Both the position numbers and the translations under genes were made by a program. A stretch of DNA of 40,159 bases, from NCBI GenBank assembly GCA_947630815.1, contig CANRJD010000007.1, positions 1 to 40,159 of the forward strand, given 5' to 3'. Of the stretch, positions 7,518-18,100 are shown piece by piece; the first letter of the stretch is position 1, and every line of letters begins with the position of its first letter. Under the pieces are notes generated by a model that worked only from the letters and a program-made list of their open reading frames with translations, had not been told where the DNA came from and ran no database searches. Source of the DNA: an uncultured Akkermansia sp. (GTDB lineage: Bacteria > Verrucomicrobiota > Verrucomicrobiia > Verrucomicrobiales > Akkermansiaceae).

Positions 7518-10007
7518 TTATTTGGTTGAACAGATGTCGCGACACCTAGATATGTGACCTGCACCTATGGAGAGAATTAAGATATCCGGCTTAAAGGCGA
7601 GAATATCCTTCTTATATAATTTGAGGATCTTAAACTCATCCTCAGTTTTTACCTGCCCAAAATTCAGCCTGATGTACTTAGTTTGAGCTGCGGAATAGGG
7701 TAGAAACTGGAGGAAGTTTTCATTCTGCGAGGTTCCGATCAGCATGATTTTATGTTTCCCCTCGGGGTAAGTGAAATCCTTAGTAAACTTTCCGACTTTA
7801 ATCGACATCTTGTCACCATTTTTGTGATCATAGTAAGTGTAGAAAGTCCGGGGTGAAGTAATATCAAGAGTTTCATCATTAAAGAATTGGGCAAAATGCC
7901 TCGGAGAACTAAAATAATTTCTCTGATATTCGTCGCGCTGTAAGTAATTTTTTGATTTCCGATAGTCCTTCAGGGAAACAACCGGCATATCCGGGAAATC
8001 CTTGCATACCTCTTTCATCAGCTCGCAATACCCGACAAAGGCTCCCCAGTCTGTCCAATGATGCGCGCATTTAAAAAATACAAGATCTTGCTGAGCTGCG
8101 TCTCGGAGCTCCTCATACGGATAGACGTATGGAATATGATGTTTCCACACCTCTCTTCTGATAGCTTCCTGTGCTTGCGAAACCTTCACAAATTCCTTTT
8201 CATCAAATCCATATTTATCCGAGAGAAATTCCTTGTAAATACTCTCCTTTTTGGGAACTTCGAAAACATAAAGTTTGATGTTATTTTGTCGACAAAACAG
8301 ATCAAGTTGAATCAAATTCTGCACGATGGCTTGGAGTGTAGTAGGTCTGCAATCCATAATCGATACGAAAGGCACAAAAAAATCCCAGCCACTTTCTTTA
8401 AAATAGACGGCTCGAGGTACCCTGATAACGTAGGATAACTTATTTCGGATGACATCTTGTAATTTAATCAAAGCTAGGCGTCCCCAAAAATGGTCATTGA
8501 AGTAATTTTGATATCTCTTTCCGTAGTCGAACCCTTTCTTAAATATTTCCCTCGGCTCAGGTTTCACTGCGAGCATCCGGTTTTCCCGTGCGCTCTTTAC
8601 CCCGTCCGAAAGATTCATCATTGGGATGAATAAACAACAGAAAAAAGTGACTAAGAGCAGAGTATCGCTCAGTCTGGGACGTCCGAGTCGCTTAGCAAAT
8701 GCGCCAAATAGACGCAACAGTAAAAAAAACAACAACAAATTCCCTGTAATGAAATACCACAGGTTCCCGGATTTCAAAAATGCAAAATCACGAGTAGTGA
8801 AATGATGTCTACGAAACTCTGCTTCCACGTGAAGAGTTTCATTCTCTTTCACAGGAATCTGCTTGGAGAAACATTTTTTGAGTGAGAGAGTTTTATTTGC
8901 ATCGAAGAGTACAGTGCCGTTTACCTTGAGATTTCGCCAATCTGTTAATACGGAATAATATGAACACCCGTAGTCATCAAATATCTTTGGTCCTCTCAAT
9001 CTCAGTTCGATTTTTCCATCACGCTGAGATTTGAGTTGAAGCGAAAGTTTTTGCCATTTTCCCCGTGCCCTAAAGTTTAAATCGATCTGTTTTATGGGAT
9101 TAGTTGCAGGTATAAGAAACGGAGAAGGATCATTCAGGGGTTGTGGCGTCGATTGAAGCTGAAAAGGTGTTTCTCCGGAAGTTTTGTCCTCGTATACCAG
9201 AGAAAGTCCCGCTTCTTTACTGAAAAGAGTCTTTATAAAGTCGGCATAATCGAGTTCTGTCCATAACGGAATGCACAAGATGTTGGCCAATAGGGTCAGA
9301 ATGACAGAAATTAAAATCTTCCAATTGTGAAATTTAAGAAACTTTCCGACATCACTTATCATGACTCCTATCCATTCGATGGTGCTACATACGAATCCTC
9401 TGATGGCGCCATACGAGAAGAAGACAAACAGTGAGCAAAGAACAAACAACCCAATCACCATGTCCCATCGAATATCCGAGGCAGAAACCGGTTTCCGGAC
9501 GTCAAAGCTCAATATGACATTTGAATTATCGGAAATTTTCTCCAATCTGTACTTGAATGGTTTGTTATGCCAAACGGTTTTCTCCCTAGCAACCGCTTTG
9601 CCATTAAGTCGGATGTTCTCAAAGCGAACATAGGCAGGCTTCCTCTGGTTTTGAATGCGTAAATCCTTCCCACGAAAACTCATTATCAAAGAAGTTTCTT
9701 GGGTTTTTCCCCAAGGCTTCAGCGTTATTTGATACGTCTTTCGCAGGTAGGAAACAGGAAAATGCACTACGACCCCTTGGTTATGCTTGTCATCGTGTAT
9801 CCACTGTGGTCTATCCACTCGCAGTGTTTTTCCTTGGACATTGATCTTCCCATCACAAACCTCTCCGGCAAAGGCAACATCTACTCGACCGACATCAGAC
9901 TGGTATGTCCACTTAGCATCGTTTTTCAGGAAGATGCTAGGAAACAGGGCACACAGCACAATGCTTACCCCAAGCCCACCAAACAATGCTTTTATGATTC
10001 TTTTCAT
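7518..10007 (-). CDS. AlgJ/AlgX-like (DHHW/SGNH-type) membrane protein with two repeat modules
   Basis: An 829-residue protein from ATG 10007; an extension to a TTG at 10067 adds only unlikely residues. Residues 5-27 form a signal anchor. Module copy 1 (about 85-180) is followed by a membrane segment at 183-205 and another at 228-250. Module copy 2 (about 320-410) is followed by segments at 416-438 and 448-464. The C-terminal half (about 470-829) resembles AlgJ/AlgX: ENRMLAVKPEP, then FNDHFWGRLALIK, then the HHWTDWG motif at 649-655 and a late LIGTSQNENF in place of the usual GDS block. AlgJ/X proteins bind or transfer acetyl groups on exported polysaccharide with an MBOAT partner, and the MBOAT gene follows at 9 nt. 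The two modules match the C-termini of the giant transferases upstream. Confidence 0.8.
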   Translation of the reverse strand: MKRIIKALFGGLGVSIVLCALFPSIFLKNDAKWTYQSDVGRVDVAFAGEVCDGKINVQGKTLRVDRPQWIHDDKHNQGVVVHFPVSYLRKTYQITLKPWGKTQETSLIMSFRGKDLRIQNQRKPAYVRFENIRLNGKAVAREKTVWHNKPFKYRLEKISDNSNVILSFDVRKPVSASDIRWDMVIGLFVLCSLFVFFSYGAIRGFVCSTIEWIGVMISDVGKFLKFHNWKILISVILTLLANILCIPLWTELDYADFIKTLFSKEAGLSLVYEDKTSGETPFQLQSTPQPLNDPSPFLIPATNPIKQIDLNFRARGKWQKLSLQLKSQRDGKIELRLRGPKIFDDYGCSYYSVLTDWRNLKVNGTVLFDANKTLSLKKCFSKQIPVKENETLHVEAEFRRHHFTTRDFAFLKSGNLWYFITGNLLLFFLLLRLFGAFAKRLGRPRLSDTLLLVTFFCCLFIPMMNLSDGVKSARENRMLAVKPEPREIFKKGFDYGKRYQNYFNDHFWGRLALIKLQDVIRNKLSYVIRVPRAVYFKESGWDFFVPFVSIMDCRPTTLQAIVQNLIQLDLFCRQNNIKLYVFEVPKKESIYKEFLSDKYGFDEKEFVKVSQAQEAIRREVWKHHIPYVYPYEELRDAAQQDLVFFKCAHHWTDWGAFVGYCELMKEVCKDFPDMPVVSLKDYRKSKNYLQRDEYQRNYFSSPRHFAQFFNDETLDITSPRTFYTYYDHKNGDKMSIKVGKFTKDFTYPEGKHKIMLIGTSQNENFLQFLPYSAAQTKYIRLNFGQVKTEDEFKILKLYKKDILAFKPDILILSIGAGHISRCRDICSTK

Positions 10008-10050
10008 GTTGTAGCAAACTGAATGTTTTACAGGTTTAATGATAATCTCT

Positions 10051-10848
10051 TCACAAGAAAGAGGCAAAGGCTCGGCTCTTGCTCACGATGTAGGCTTGCC
10101 TTTTAATACCGAAGCGTTCAAAGGTATGAAAAGCGATCGATTTTTTCCTCAACGCTGCTTGTGTCTTCCTGATTGTATTTTTCTCTCCTACGCGCTCAGC
10201 ATCGTCAAAAATGATCACGAAGTTTTCGGACAAATTCCCGTGACAGATCAAATCTACCACATTGGATCGTGGCAAATTCTTCCCGCCTCCCACCGGACCA
10301 TCCACAATAATCAGATCAAACTTTTGATCTCCCACCAGTTCCAACAACCCTGCATATTTATCATTTTTCTTGCGTCGGTACTCAAAATACTCTAAATCGA
10401 GGTGATTGATGAGGATGTGCTCATGCTTCGGCAACTCCGGCTGATAAATTTGGATCCAATCGAGACTGTGTTCGCACACGTTGAGATAGGCTTTAGGATT
10501 TTTGTGTGCAATATATTGCGTCGTCAACTTCGTCGTCTGTCCCAAGCCGAACTCTAGGATGTTTTGCGGCTCCATTTTATCCAGAATGCGGAACAACAGG
10601 TAGATAAAGCTGTAATTGGCTGCCCAGTTATGCAAGTCGAAAGTTTGGTTCTTTACCCAGGAACTCTCCCTCATGCCGTCATGCAGGAGATGAGCGTAAT
10701 TGAGCTCCTTCAACTCATTGTAGCAAAGCTCCAGCTTTTCTTCCATCGCGGCGAGCCGCTGCCCGTGTTCCCGAGCTAGTTTCAGCAAAGCCACTTGTTT
10801 TTCCTCAGGAGAGTCCGTGATCTTTGGTTCTGATGGTTTATTTTGCAT
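10051..10848 (-). CDS. Class I SAM-methyltransferase-like protein
   Basis: A 265-residue protein. A charged coiled-coil-like N-terminus (about 15-50) is followed by a Rossmann-like domain with motif I-like NILEFGLGQTTKL (about 96-108), YLNVCEHS, FDLIIVDGPVGGGKN (about 178) and NFVIIFDDAER. The glycine-rich loop, then acidic strand end, then IIVDGP order fits methyltransferases encoded in polysaccharide loci (Methyltransf_24-like). Whether it methylates a sugar, a polymer end or something else is unknown. Its start overlaps the end of the upstream giant transferase by 11 nt, so translation is probably coupled. Confidence 0.6.
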   Translation of the reverse strand: MQNKPSEPKITDSPEEKQVALLKLAREHGQRLAAMEEKLELCYNELKELNYAHLLHDGMRESSWVKNQTFDLHNWAANYSFIYLLFRILDKMEPQNILEFGLGQTTKLTTQYIAHKNPKAYLNVCEHSLDWIQIYQPELPKHEHILINHLDLEYFEYRRKKNDKYAGLLELVGDQKFDLIIVDGPVGGGKNLPRSNVVDLICHGNLSENFVIIFDDAERVGEKNTIRKTQAALRKKSIAFHTFERFGIKRQAYIVSKSRAFASFL

Positions 10849-13800
10849 GACTTATCACTTTTCTGATTTCTTTTGTTAAGGCTTTGATATTTTTCTCAAT
10901 GAGATCCGACGTTGGGTTGAGTTTCAAGATGGTCCACTTCAATTCCTGCCGAGAATAGAAATGAGGCTGTTGCTCATATTCAACACTTACCATCTGCCCA
11001 TTTTTCACAGGCACTTCATAATGCCACGGCTTACCATGCCATGTCGCAACAGGTGAGGAGAGAACCTCCTTCCCGTCAATTTTGATGGATTTGTAGTCTA
11101 TCCATACCGGGAATCGTTTGCCTTCAAATCGCATATCAGGTCCTTGAAAGGTCAGCATGAGCCTACCTGTGGTGATGATGGAGATTTCTATGTTCCCCTT
11201 TTTTGCTGAACTCCTCAGAACCTGCCCCACGCCCTGTGCTTCTTTAAACCACTCAGGCTCAGAAATTGTACCGTTTTCCGCTTTGATTGCAACGGCATTC
11301 TCTGCTGTGCCAATATTCTTAATATCGATCCGAGCCTGATGTAACTGATTTTGAATATATTTAACACACAATGATTTGAATTCCTTCAGCAGACAATGCC
11401 TCCTGTACCAATTCAACAACAGGAATGATCGAGGTCTATTCCTCGATCTTTCTCGAGGGTTATAATATTCGCCCGTGTCAATATCGTAGGCTAATGCAGG
11501 AAGATTTATGAGTTTCCCCATCATTAAATTATATCTCTCATCATTCCAGTGCCCTGACCCACTGGAACGCGTAAATGTCATTTCTCCAAATTTAATTGTC
11601 CCATCATTTAAGTGATATAAATCGACACATACGAAGGGAAAACCCTCACAACACGTCTTAGCAATTTGAATCATCTCATCAAAATTGTCTGGTTTTTCTA
11701 ACTCCTTCTCGTAGAGTGGATGATCATAATAAAATGGTTGCCGTTCCCAATTTAAATCGTAAAAGACCATTTTCAAATTGTCAGAGAAATCATCCCTAAA
11801 CTGCATATATTTGACTTCTCCGTTAAAGCACCAAAATTTGTAGTCATATAAATTTTGTCCATCATTTGTAACATATTGCTCAATCAATATCTTAGGTTGA
11901 ATATCTCGATAATGAAGTTCGAAGCCATACCTAAACGCGAAATTATCACGCATCCACCTCTCCACTTTCAATTTTGCAGCATCGAGATCAAGTTGAGATT
12001 TGTCTTTGACAACAACATTATAGCCGCTACCATGATTGCATTTGATGACAAATTGATTGGGTAACTGATCAAAGTCGATGTCTTCAAATCGATCATAAAC
12101 GCCCAACAAAGGGATAAGGTACTTCTCACCAATCTTTTCTTTCACCCATTCGCGCACCAGATACTTGTCAGCCAATCTTGTCTTGATGGGTGTGGAATCG
12201 TAAAGTTTGAGCCACTGAATTTTCTCATTAAATGTCTGTGGATGATCGATATCGAAAGACTTATTTTTAGAAATTCGACGATACCAACTTTGAAGTGATT
12301 GTTTATAAGGGATTGGTTTATTAGTAATTTTTGATTTTTCTCGTTTATTTTCAGAGATAAATATTTCCCTAATTTTGGGATAATATGCCATGAGACGGTC
12401 AAAATCTTTCCAAAACAATTTTTCTCCCGAGTCATTGATTTTCGTCAAACCTTTTTCCTGTGTTCCGGGAATATAGTTGGCTTCAATGATAGGCCGGCTA
12501 ACAACGCGAACCCGGACTCCATTCAGAGCGGCCTGTATCCAAAACCACTGATCATCGTTTGTCGGAGCTAATCGCATAAAAAGCTCCTCATCCAGAATAT
12601 TTCTGTAAAAACAATGAGGAGGATAAAGCACTCCCCCAAGACCTACTAACTTATTTAGGAAACTACACCCTTTATAGTAATCGTGTCCCCCTGTGATGAT
12701 TCTAAAATTACCATTATATAAGAATTTCGTGACCCGGTGACATTGTATATCATGAGGGAATTGTTGATAACTATCAAATAATCTCTTCAACCAGTCACGT
12801 TCATAGATATTATCGTCATCTGCTGTCACTACGATTGCATCCGGATACTTCTTTAAGGTTGGGATCAATTTTTTATAAGAGCCAATATCGTGATACCAAT
12901 CGATCTTTAACCCCTGATCCTGCAAATCGAGCAATTTCTGAGGCAAATCGACTTCTTTATTTGGAAATTGCTCCGGAGCCAGCCACAAAATGAGCTTATC
13001 AGGCTTTAAACTTTGGTTTAGGAGGCTTTCAATCGTTTGATTTACAGTGCCAATTCGCGCCGGATAAGATGTTAAAGAAACGATGAGATCCCTGGGGACG
13101 ATTTTATGATAAACATCTGGAAATTCTTCCTCCAATCTCTTTCTGAAGGCTTGTTGCCACTTTTCATCGCAGTCGTGAATAAACCAAGTGAAATCCTGAT
13201 ATTCTCGCTCTCTGACAGCCTGAATATAGGGTTCCTCTCTGTCCTTAAATGTTGATCGAATGAAGGCCTCAACCTTGGCGTACACATCGAAGATGAGAAA
13301 ATCTTTTGCTGTACGTTTATCAGCCGTCACACTCCCTTCATGCCTCCGGTAGTAATACGCCACTCTGTCTGTTAAAACTATTTTTTCTGAAACAGACATG
13401 GCGATCATAGAAAAGTAATTATCTTCTGCTATATTCTTCTTTTCATAGCATCGTATATGAAAGGTATCCAAAAGTTCCTTCTTGTATATTTTATTCCAAT
13501 TGGCGCCGGATTCTTTCATTAATTCCTTCTTCTGCGCCATGGTAACCAAGACATTGGAAGTGCAGGGAATGACAGTCCTAGACTCATTATTTTCTGAAAA
13601 TCTTACAACCGCCCTCGTTGCCGCTATATCAGCACTATGACGCACAGCAAGATTAAAGAGTTCTTCAAAATAATGAGTATCAATGTAATCATCAGCATCA
13701 ACGAAGCCTATATAAGCCCCTTTAGCACATGAAAGCCCCAAATTTTTTACAACACCAGGTGCGCCTGTATTTTTCGAGTTGCTGATGATAGTAATTTGAG

Positions 13801-15091
13801 GGTTCTCCCTCGCGTACCCTTTTAGGATTTCAAGTGAATGATCTGTGGAGGCGTCATCCACACAGATGATTTCTAATTCACGCAGTGTTTGATTAACAAC
13901 GCTTTCCAGGCATTCTTTCAGAAATTTTTCCGCATTATAAATCGGAATAATTACCGAAACTTTTGGTTCGAAATCGAGTCGATTTTGAGTCACGATATGC
14001 GCTATCTCTCTTCCCCCTCTTCCAGGCATTTTCTCCTCTCGAATATCATCAAAATATGCCAGATATTCTACGTTAATTTCATCCCGACAAACATGGGTGT
14101 TGAAATCCTTGATAAGCGTTCGGATATTGTCTTTGCATGCCGACTCCAAGTGCGGATTCTTGATATAGGTTAGATACCTGTAATAGATACTGTTAATCAG
14201 GTGTTGGCGAACGCAACTGATAATATTCTGTTGACAAGGGCGAATGATATTAAGGATGATGAAGAATTGGCGAATTTGACAGTCAAAGTTATGTGCCCGG
14301 ATGCCAATTAAGGAAGAAATGTTGTTGATACGATAATAAACAAACTTTTCTTTCGTGATGTAAACATTTCTCGCATGTAGTAGGCAGCGATAAAAAAATG
14401 ATGTATCATTAGCGCAGAGAAGGTTGTCAAACCTTACGTTATATTTCAGCAAAAAATGCCTCAAATAAATACCTGACCACGGAGCATCCGAAACGCGCAC
14501 CAAAAGTTTGTAATCACGATTCAATGAATAACTTTTCTCAAAATCATTTTCCTGAAGCGCCCGCATGTCCGTAAAATAGGAACTAACGATCTTCTTTTTC
14601 TGATTATCGTACGAAAAAGAGCAGAATTTAAGCACCTCCACACCATGTCTTGTTATGAGAGCGGTGAGCTTTTCATACGTGTCTGCATCCACCCGATCAT
14701 CGCTATCTAAAAAATGGATGTACTCTCCCTGTGCGACAGCGATACCTGCGTTGCGGGCAACTCCGGCATGCAGGTTCTCTTGTTGTAGTACGCTGATGCG
14801 TAGATCTTTTTGTGCATATTCCTTCAAGATGGACAGAGAGCTATCCGTTGAACCATCGTCGATGCAGATGACTTCAATCTCTCTGAGGGTTTGATTGATA
14901 ACGCTTTCCAAGCATTCCCGCAAATAGGCTTCCGCATTGTGTACGGGTATAATGACAGACACTTTGGGCACATAATCTACTTTATTTTGCGCAATAAAAT
15001 ATGCCGTTGTGTTTGGCACTCCCTCCGCATTTTGAACCTGAACGGTTGCACCCTTTGGAGCGCTTCCTTCTTTTCTGCTGATTTCGTCCAT
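10838..15091 (-). CDS. Giant fusion: two GT2 domains, third transferase domain, TupA-like ATP-grasp, C-terminal module
   Basis: A 1417-residue protein. GT2 domain A (about 40-330) carries VSVIIPVHNAEAYLRECLES and LDSDD. GT2 domain B (about 375-660) carries VSVIIPIYNAEKFLKECLES and VDADD. A third transferase-like domain (about 667-930) starts IVSLTSYPARIGTVNQTIES with a TADDDNIY acidic motif. An ATP-grasp domain (about 945-1215) of the TupA type follows, with TFNEKIQWLKLYD, FVIKCNHGSGYNVVV and IKFGEMTF. TupA was defined in teichuronopeptide synthesis. The C-terminus (about 1255-1405) is the shared module, including the TWHGKPWHY motif. Roughly residues 667-1417 are a close duplicate of the downstream-numbered neighbour at 15127-18492. 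It probably assembles part of the repeat unit and couples an amino compound to a carboxyl group. Confidence 0.8.
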   Translation of the reverse strand: MDEISRKEGSAPKGATVQVQNAEGVPNTTAYFIAQNKVDYVPKVSVIIPVHNAEAYLRECLESVINQTLREIEVICIDDGSTDSSLSILKEYAQKDLRISVLQQENLHAGVARNAGIAVAQGEYIHFLDSDDRVDADTYEKLTALITRHGVEVLKFCSFSYDNQKKKIVSSYFTDMRALQENDFEKSYSLNRDYKLLVRVSDAPWSGIYLRHFLLKYNVRFDNLLCANDTSFFYRCLLHARNVYITKEKFVYYRINNISSLIGIRAHNFDCQIRQFFIILNIIRPCQQNIISCVRQHLINSIYYRYLTYIKNPHLESACKDNIRTLIKDFNTHVCRDEINVEYLAYFDDIREEKMPGRGGREIAHIVTQNRLDFEPKVSVIIPIYNAEKFLKECLESVVNQTLRELEIICVDDASTDHSLEILKGYARENPQITIISNSKNTGAPGVVKNLGLSCAKGAYIGFVDADDYIDTHYFEELFNLAVRHSADIAATRAVVRFSENNESRTVIPCTSNVLVTMAQKKELMKESGANWNKIYKKELLDTFHIRCYEKKNIAEDNYFSMIAMSVSEKIVLTDRVAYYYRRHEGSVTADKRTAKDFLIFDVYAKVEAFIRSTFKDREEPYIQAVREREYQDFTWFIHDCDEKWQQAFRKRLEEEFPDVYHKIVPRDLIVSLTSYPARIGTVNQTIESLLNQSLKPDKLILWLAPEQFPNKEVDLPQKLLDLQDQGLKIDWYHDIGSYKKLIPTLKKYPDAIVVTADDDNIYERDWLKRLFDSYQQFPHDIQCHRVTKFLYNGNFRIITGGHDYYKGCSFLNKLVGLGGVLYPPHCFYRNILDEELFMRLAPTNDDQWFWIQAALNGVRVRVVSRPIIEANYIPGTQEKGLTKINDSGEKLFWKDFDRLMAYYPKIREIFISENKREKSKITNKPIPYKQSLQSWYRRISKNKSFDIDHPQTFNEKIQWLKLYDSTPIKTRLADKYLVREWVKEKIGEKYLIPLLGVYDRFEDIDFDQLPNQFVIKCNHGSGYNVVVKDKSQLDLDAAKLKVERWMRDNFAFRYGFELHYRDIQPKILIEQYVTNDGQNLYDYKFWCFNGEVKYMQFRDDFSDNLKMVFYDLNWERQPFYYDHPLYEKELEKPDNFDEMIQIAKTCCEGFPFVCVDLYHLNDGTIKFGEMTFTRSSGSGHWNDERYNLMMGKLINLPALAYDIDTGEYYNPRERSRNRPRSFLLLNWYRRHCLLKEFKSLCVKYIQNQLHQARIDIKNIGTAENAVAIKAENGTISEPEWFKEAQGVGQVLRSSAKKGNIEISIITTGRLMLTFQGPDMRFEGKRFPVWIDYKSIKIDGKEVLSSPVATWHGKPWHYEVPVKNGQMVSVEYEQQPHFYSRQELKWTILKLNPTSDLIEKNIKALTKEIRKVISHAK

Positions 15092-15126
15092 TTTTGTATG
15101 CTTTCTCTCCGTGACACTTTTCCCAA

Positions 15127-18100
15127 TCAGTACGTCCGCACTTCATTCAATGGATTATTTGCCTGACTTATAATTTTGTAAACCTCGTCTGTCAATGCAT
15201 CGATGTTTTCATGGATAGCACCCCATGTCGGGTTGAGTCTTAAAATCGTTTCCTTCAAGTCTTCCCGAGAATAAAGATGTGCTTGACGTTCGTACTCAAC
15301 CAGTGTTTCTTGCCCATCTTTCACGGGCATTTTATAAAACCATGCCTCGTCATGCCAAACCGCGACCGGGGAGGATAATACTTCCCGCCCATCAATCTTG
15401 ATGGACTTATAATCACTCCAAACAGGGAATCGTGTACCCTCAAAACGCTTGTCTGGCCCCATGAACTTCAGCTCGAGTCGTCCATCTTTGATGGAGCGAA
15501 TTTTTATTTGTCCCCGGTTCTCGTGGCCTGCCAGAGAACACCCTTCACCTTGCGCATTCTTAAACCAGCCCGGTGCTGAGATCGTACTGTTTTGTGCCTG
15601 AATTGAGACCTTGTTTTCTTTCGTACCAAAATTTTTGATATCGATCCGCATTTGCGATAACCGTTTTAATATATGCTTTTCCCTTAGGGATTTAGCTCTC
15701 TCCAGCAGATCATGTTCTTTATGCCAATTCGACAGCAAGCACAGATAAGGCAGAAGCTTTGAGGCCTTCTTGGGCTTATAATATTCGCCGCTGTCCACAT
15801 CGTAGGCCAATGAGGGGAGCTTAATTAATTCCCCCAGCATGAAATTATATTTTTCATTATTCCAGCGTCCAATCCCGCTCGAATGAGTGAAAGTTATTTC
15901 ACCAAATTTAATTGTTCCATCATTTAGACGATGTATATCAACACATGCGAAAGGAAAACCCTGGCAGCACATTTTAGCAACTTGGACCATCTCATCGAAA
16001 TTATCCGGTTTTGCTAATTCTTTCTCATAGAGCGGATGATCATAACAAAATGGCTGACGTTCCCAGTCCAAATCATAAAAGACCATTTTTAAATTGGCAG
16101 AAAAATCGTCTCTAAACTGCATATATTTAACCTCTCCGTTAAAACACCAAAATTTGTAGTCATATAAATTTTGCCCATCATTTGTAATATACGGTTCAAT
16201 CAATATCTTAGGGACAATATTCCGATAGTAGAGCTCAAAACCACATTTAAATGCGTAATTTTCACGCATCCACCTGTCCACCTTCCGTTTTGCATCGGCA
16301 TGATCAAGTTGAGATTTATCTTCAACAACGATATTATAACCACATCCGTGATTACACTTGATCACAAATTGGTTGGGCAACTGATTAAAATCAATGTCCT
16401 CAAATCGATCATAAACGCCCAATAGCGGAGCAAGATACTTCTCTCCGATTTTTTCTTTCACCCACTCGCGCACAAGATACTTATCAGCCAGCCGTGTCTT
16501 AATGGGTGTGGAATCATATAGTTTGAGCCACTGAATCTTCTCATTGAATGTTTTGGGATGCTCTATACCAAAGGAAGGATTATCTGATACTCGTTGACAC
16601 CAATTTTGAAGTTGTTCTTTACAAGGAAATATCCCATTGACAATTTTTAACTTTTCCCGTTTTCTCTCAGAGATGAACATTTCCTTAATTTGGGGATAAT
16701 ATGCTATGAGACGGTCAAAATCTTTCCAGAATAAATTTTCCCCCTCGTTATTGATTTTTGCTAGACCGTTTTCTTGTGTTCCTGGAATGTAATTCGCTTT
16801 TATGATAGGCTGGTTAACAACGCGAACTCGGACTCCATTCAAAACGGCCTGCATCCAAAACCACTGATCATCGTTTGTAGGAGCCAACCGCATAAAAAGC
16901 TCCTCATCTAGGATATCTTTGTAAAAGCAATGGGGTGGATAAAGCACTCCCCCAAGGCCCACTACTTCGTTTAAAAAACTGCCTCTCTCATAGTAATCGT
17001 GTCCCCCCTTGATGGTTCTCCAGCGATCCTCGTAAAAGAATTTCGTGACTCGGTGACACTGTACATCGTGAGGGAATTGTTGATAGCCTCCAACTAATTT
17101 CTTCAACCAGTCACGCTCATAGATATTATCATCATCTGCTGTCACTATGATTGCATCTGGATACTTCTTTAAGGTTGGAATCAATTTTTTATAAGAGCCA
17201 ATATCATGATACCAATCAATCGTTAACCCTCGGTCCTGTAAATCAAGCAATTCTTGAGGCAAATCGACTTCTTTACTCGGGAATTGCTCCGGTGCCAGCC
17301 ACAAAATAAGCTTATCAGGCTCTAAACTTTGGTTTAGAAGGCTTTCAATCGTTTGATTTACAGTCCCAATTCGTGCCGGATAGGAAGTTAAAGATACAAT
17401 TATGTCAGGATATTTAACCCTTTCTAAACAACTTATCAAATTTTCAGAAAGTAAAACTTCCTTTCCTTGAATGAATTTAGGAACAATGACATTTCTAATG
17501 AATTCCTTGACTTCTTGGTGAGCTTTCTCTGTGTGCGCAAGAGTCCAGAGGGAAGTGGAGACTAATGATGTCAGAAAAGTCTCCTGATACGTCTTATATA
17601 ATTTCTTTTTTATGAGCAATTTATATAACTTTTCATAGGCTTTATAAAAGTCAAAAGGACTCTTGTCGCGCGAATTTCTCAAGGACCCTTTCCGGCTATA
17701 CCGATAATAGACGTAAGGCTTGTAGAAGAGTGTTATCTTTTGCGAACACGCTAGGGCGCTCAGGGAAAAGTAAACATCATTTGAGGCTAATTGTGATTGA
17801 AATCTAACGCCCACATCTTTGATAAACTGGTGACATATCAATTTATTCCACGGCATCGGATTGCACATGGTCATGAGTTCTTTTCGTGCGGATATGGTAG
17901 GAAGCGTGATGCTTTCGCCATTTGTCAAATTTTTATTGATTCCTCTCACCTGTTCTGATTCATGAGTTTGATCATTATAATCCCAATACTGATATAATAA
18001 GATCTCACTCCCCTCCTTTTCAATCAGGCTATAACAATCTTCAAGCATTCTAAGTTCAAAGAAGTCATCCGCATCTAAGAAGCTAAGGTATTTTCCTCTT

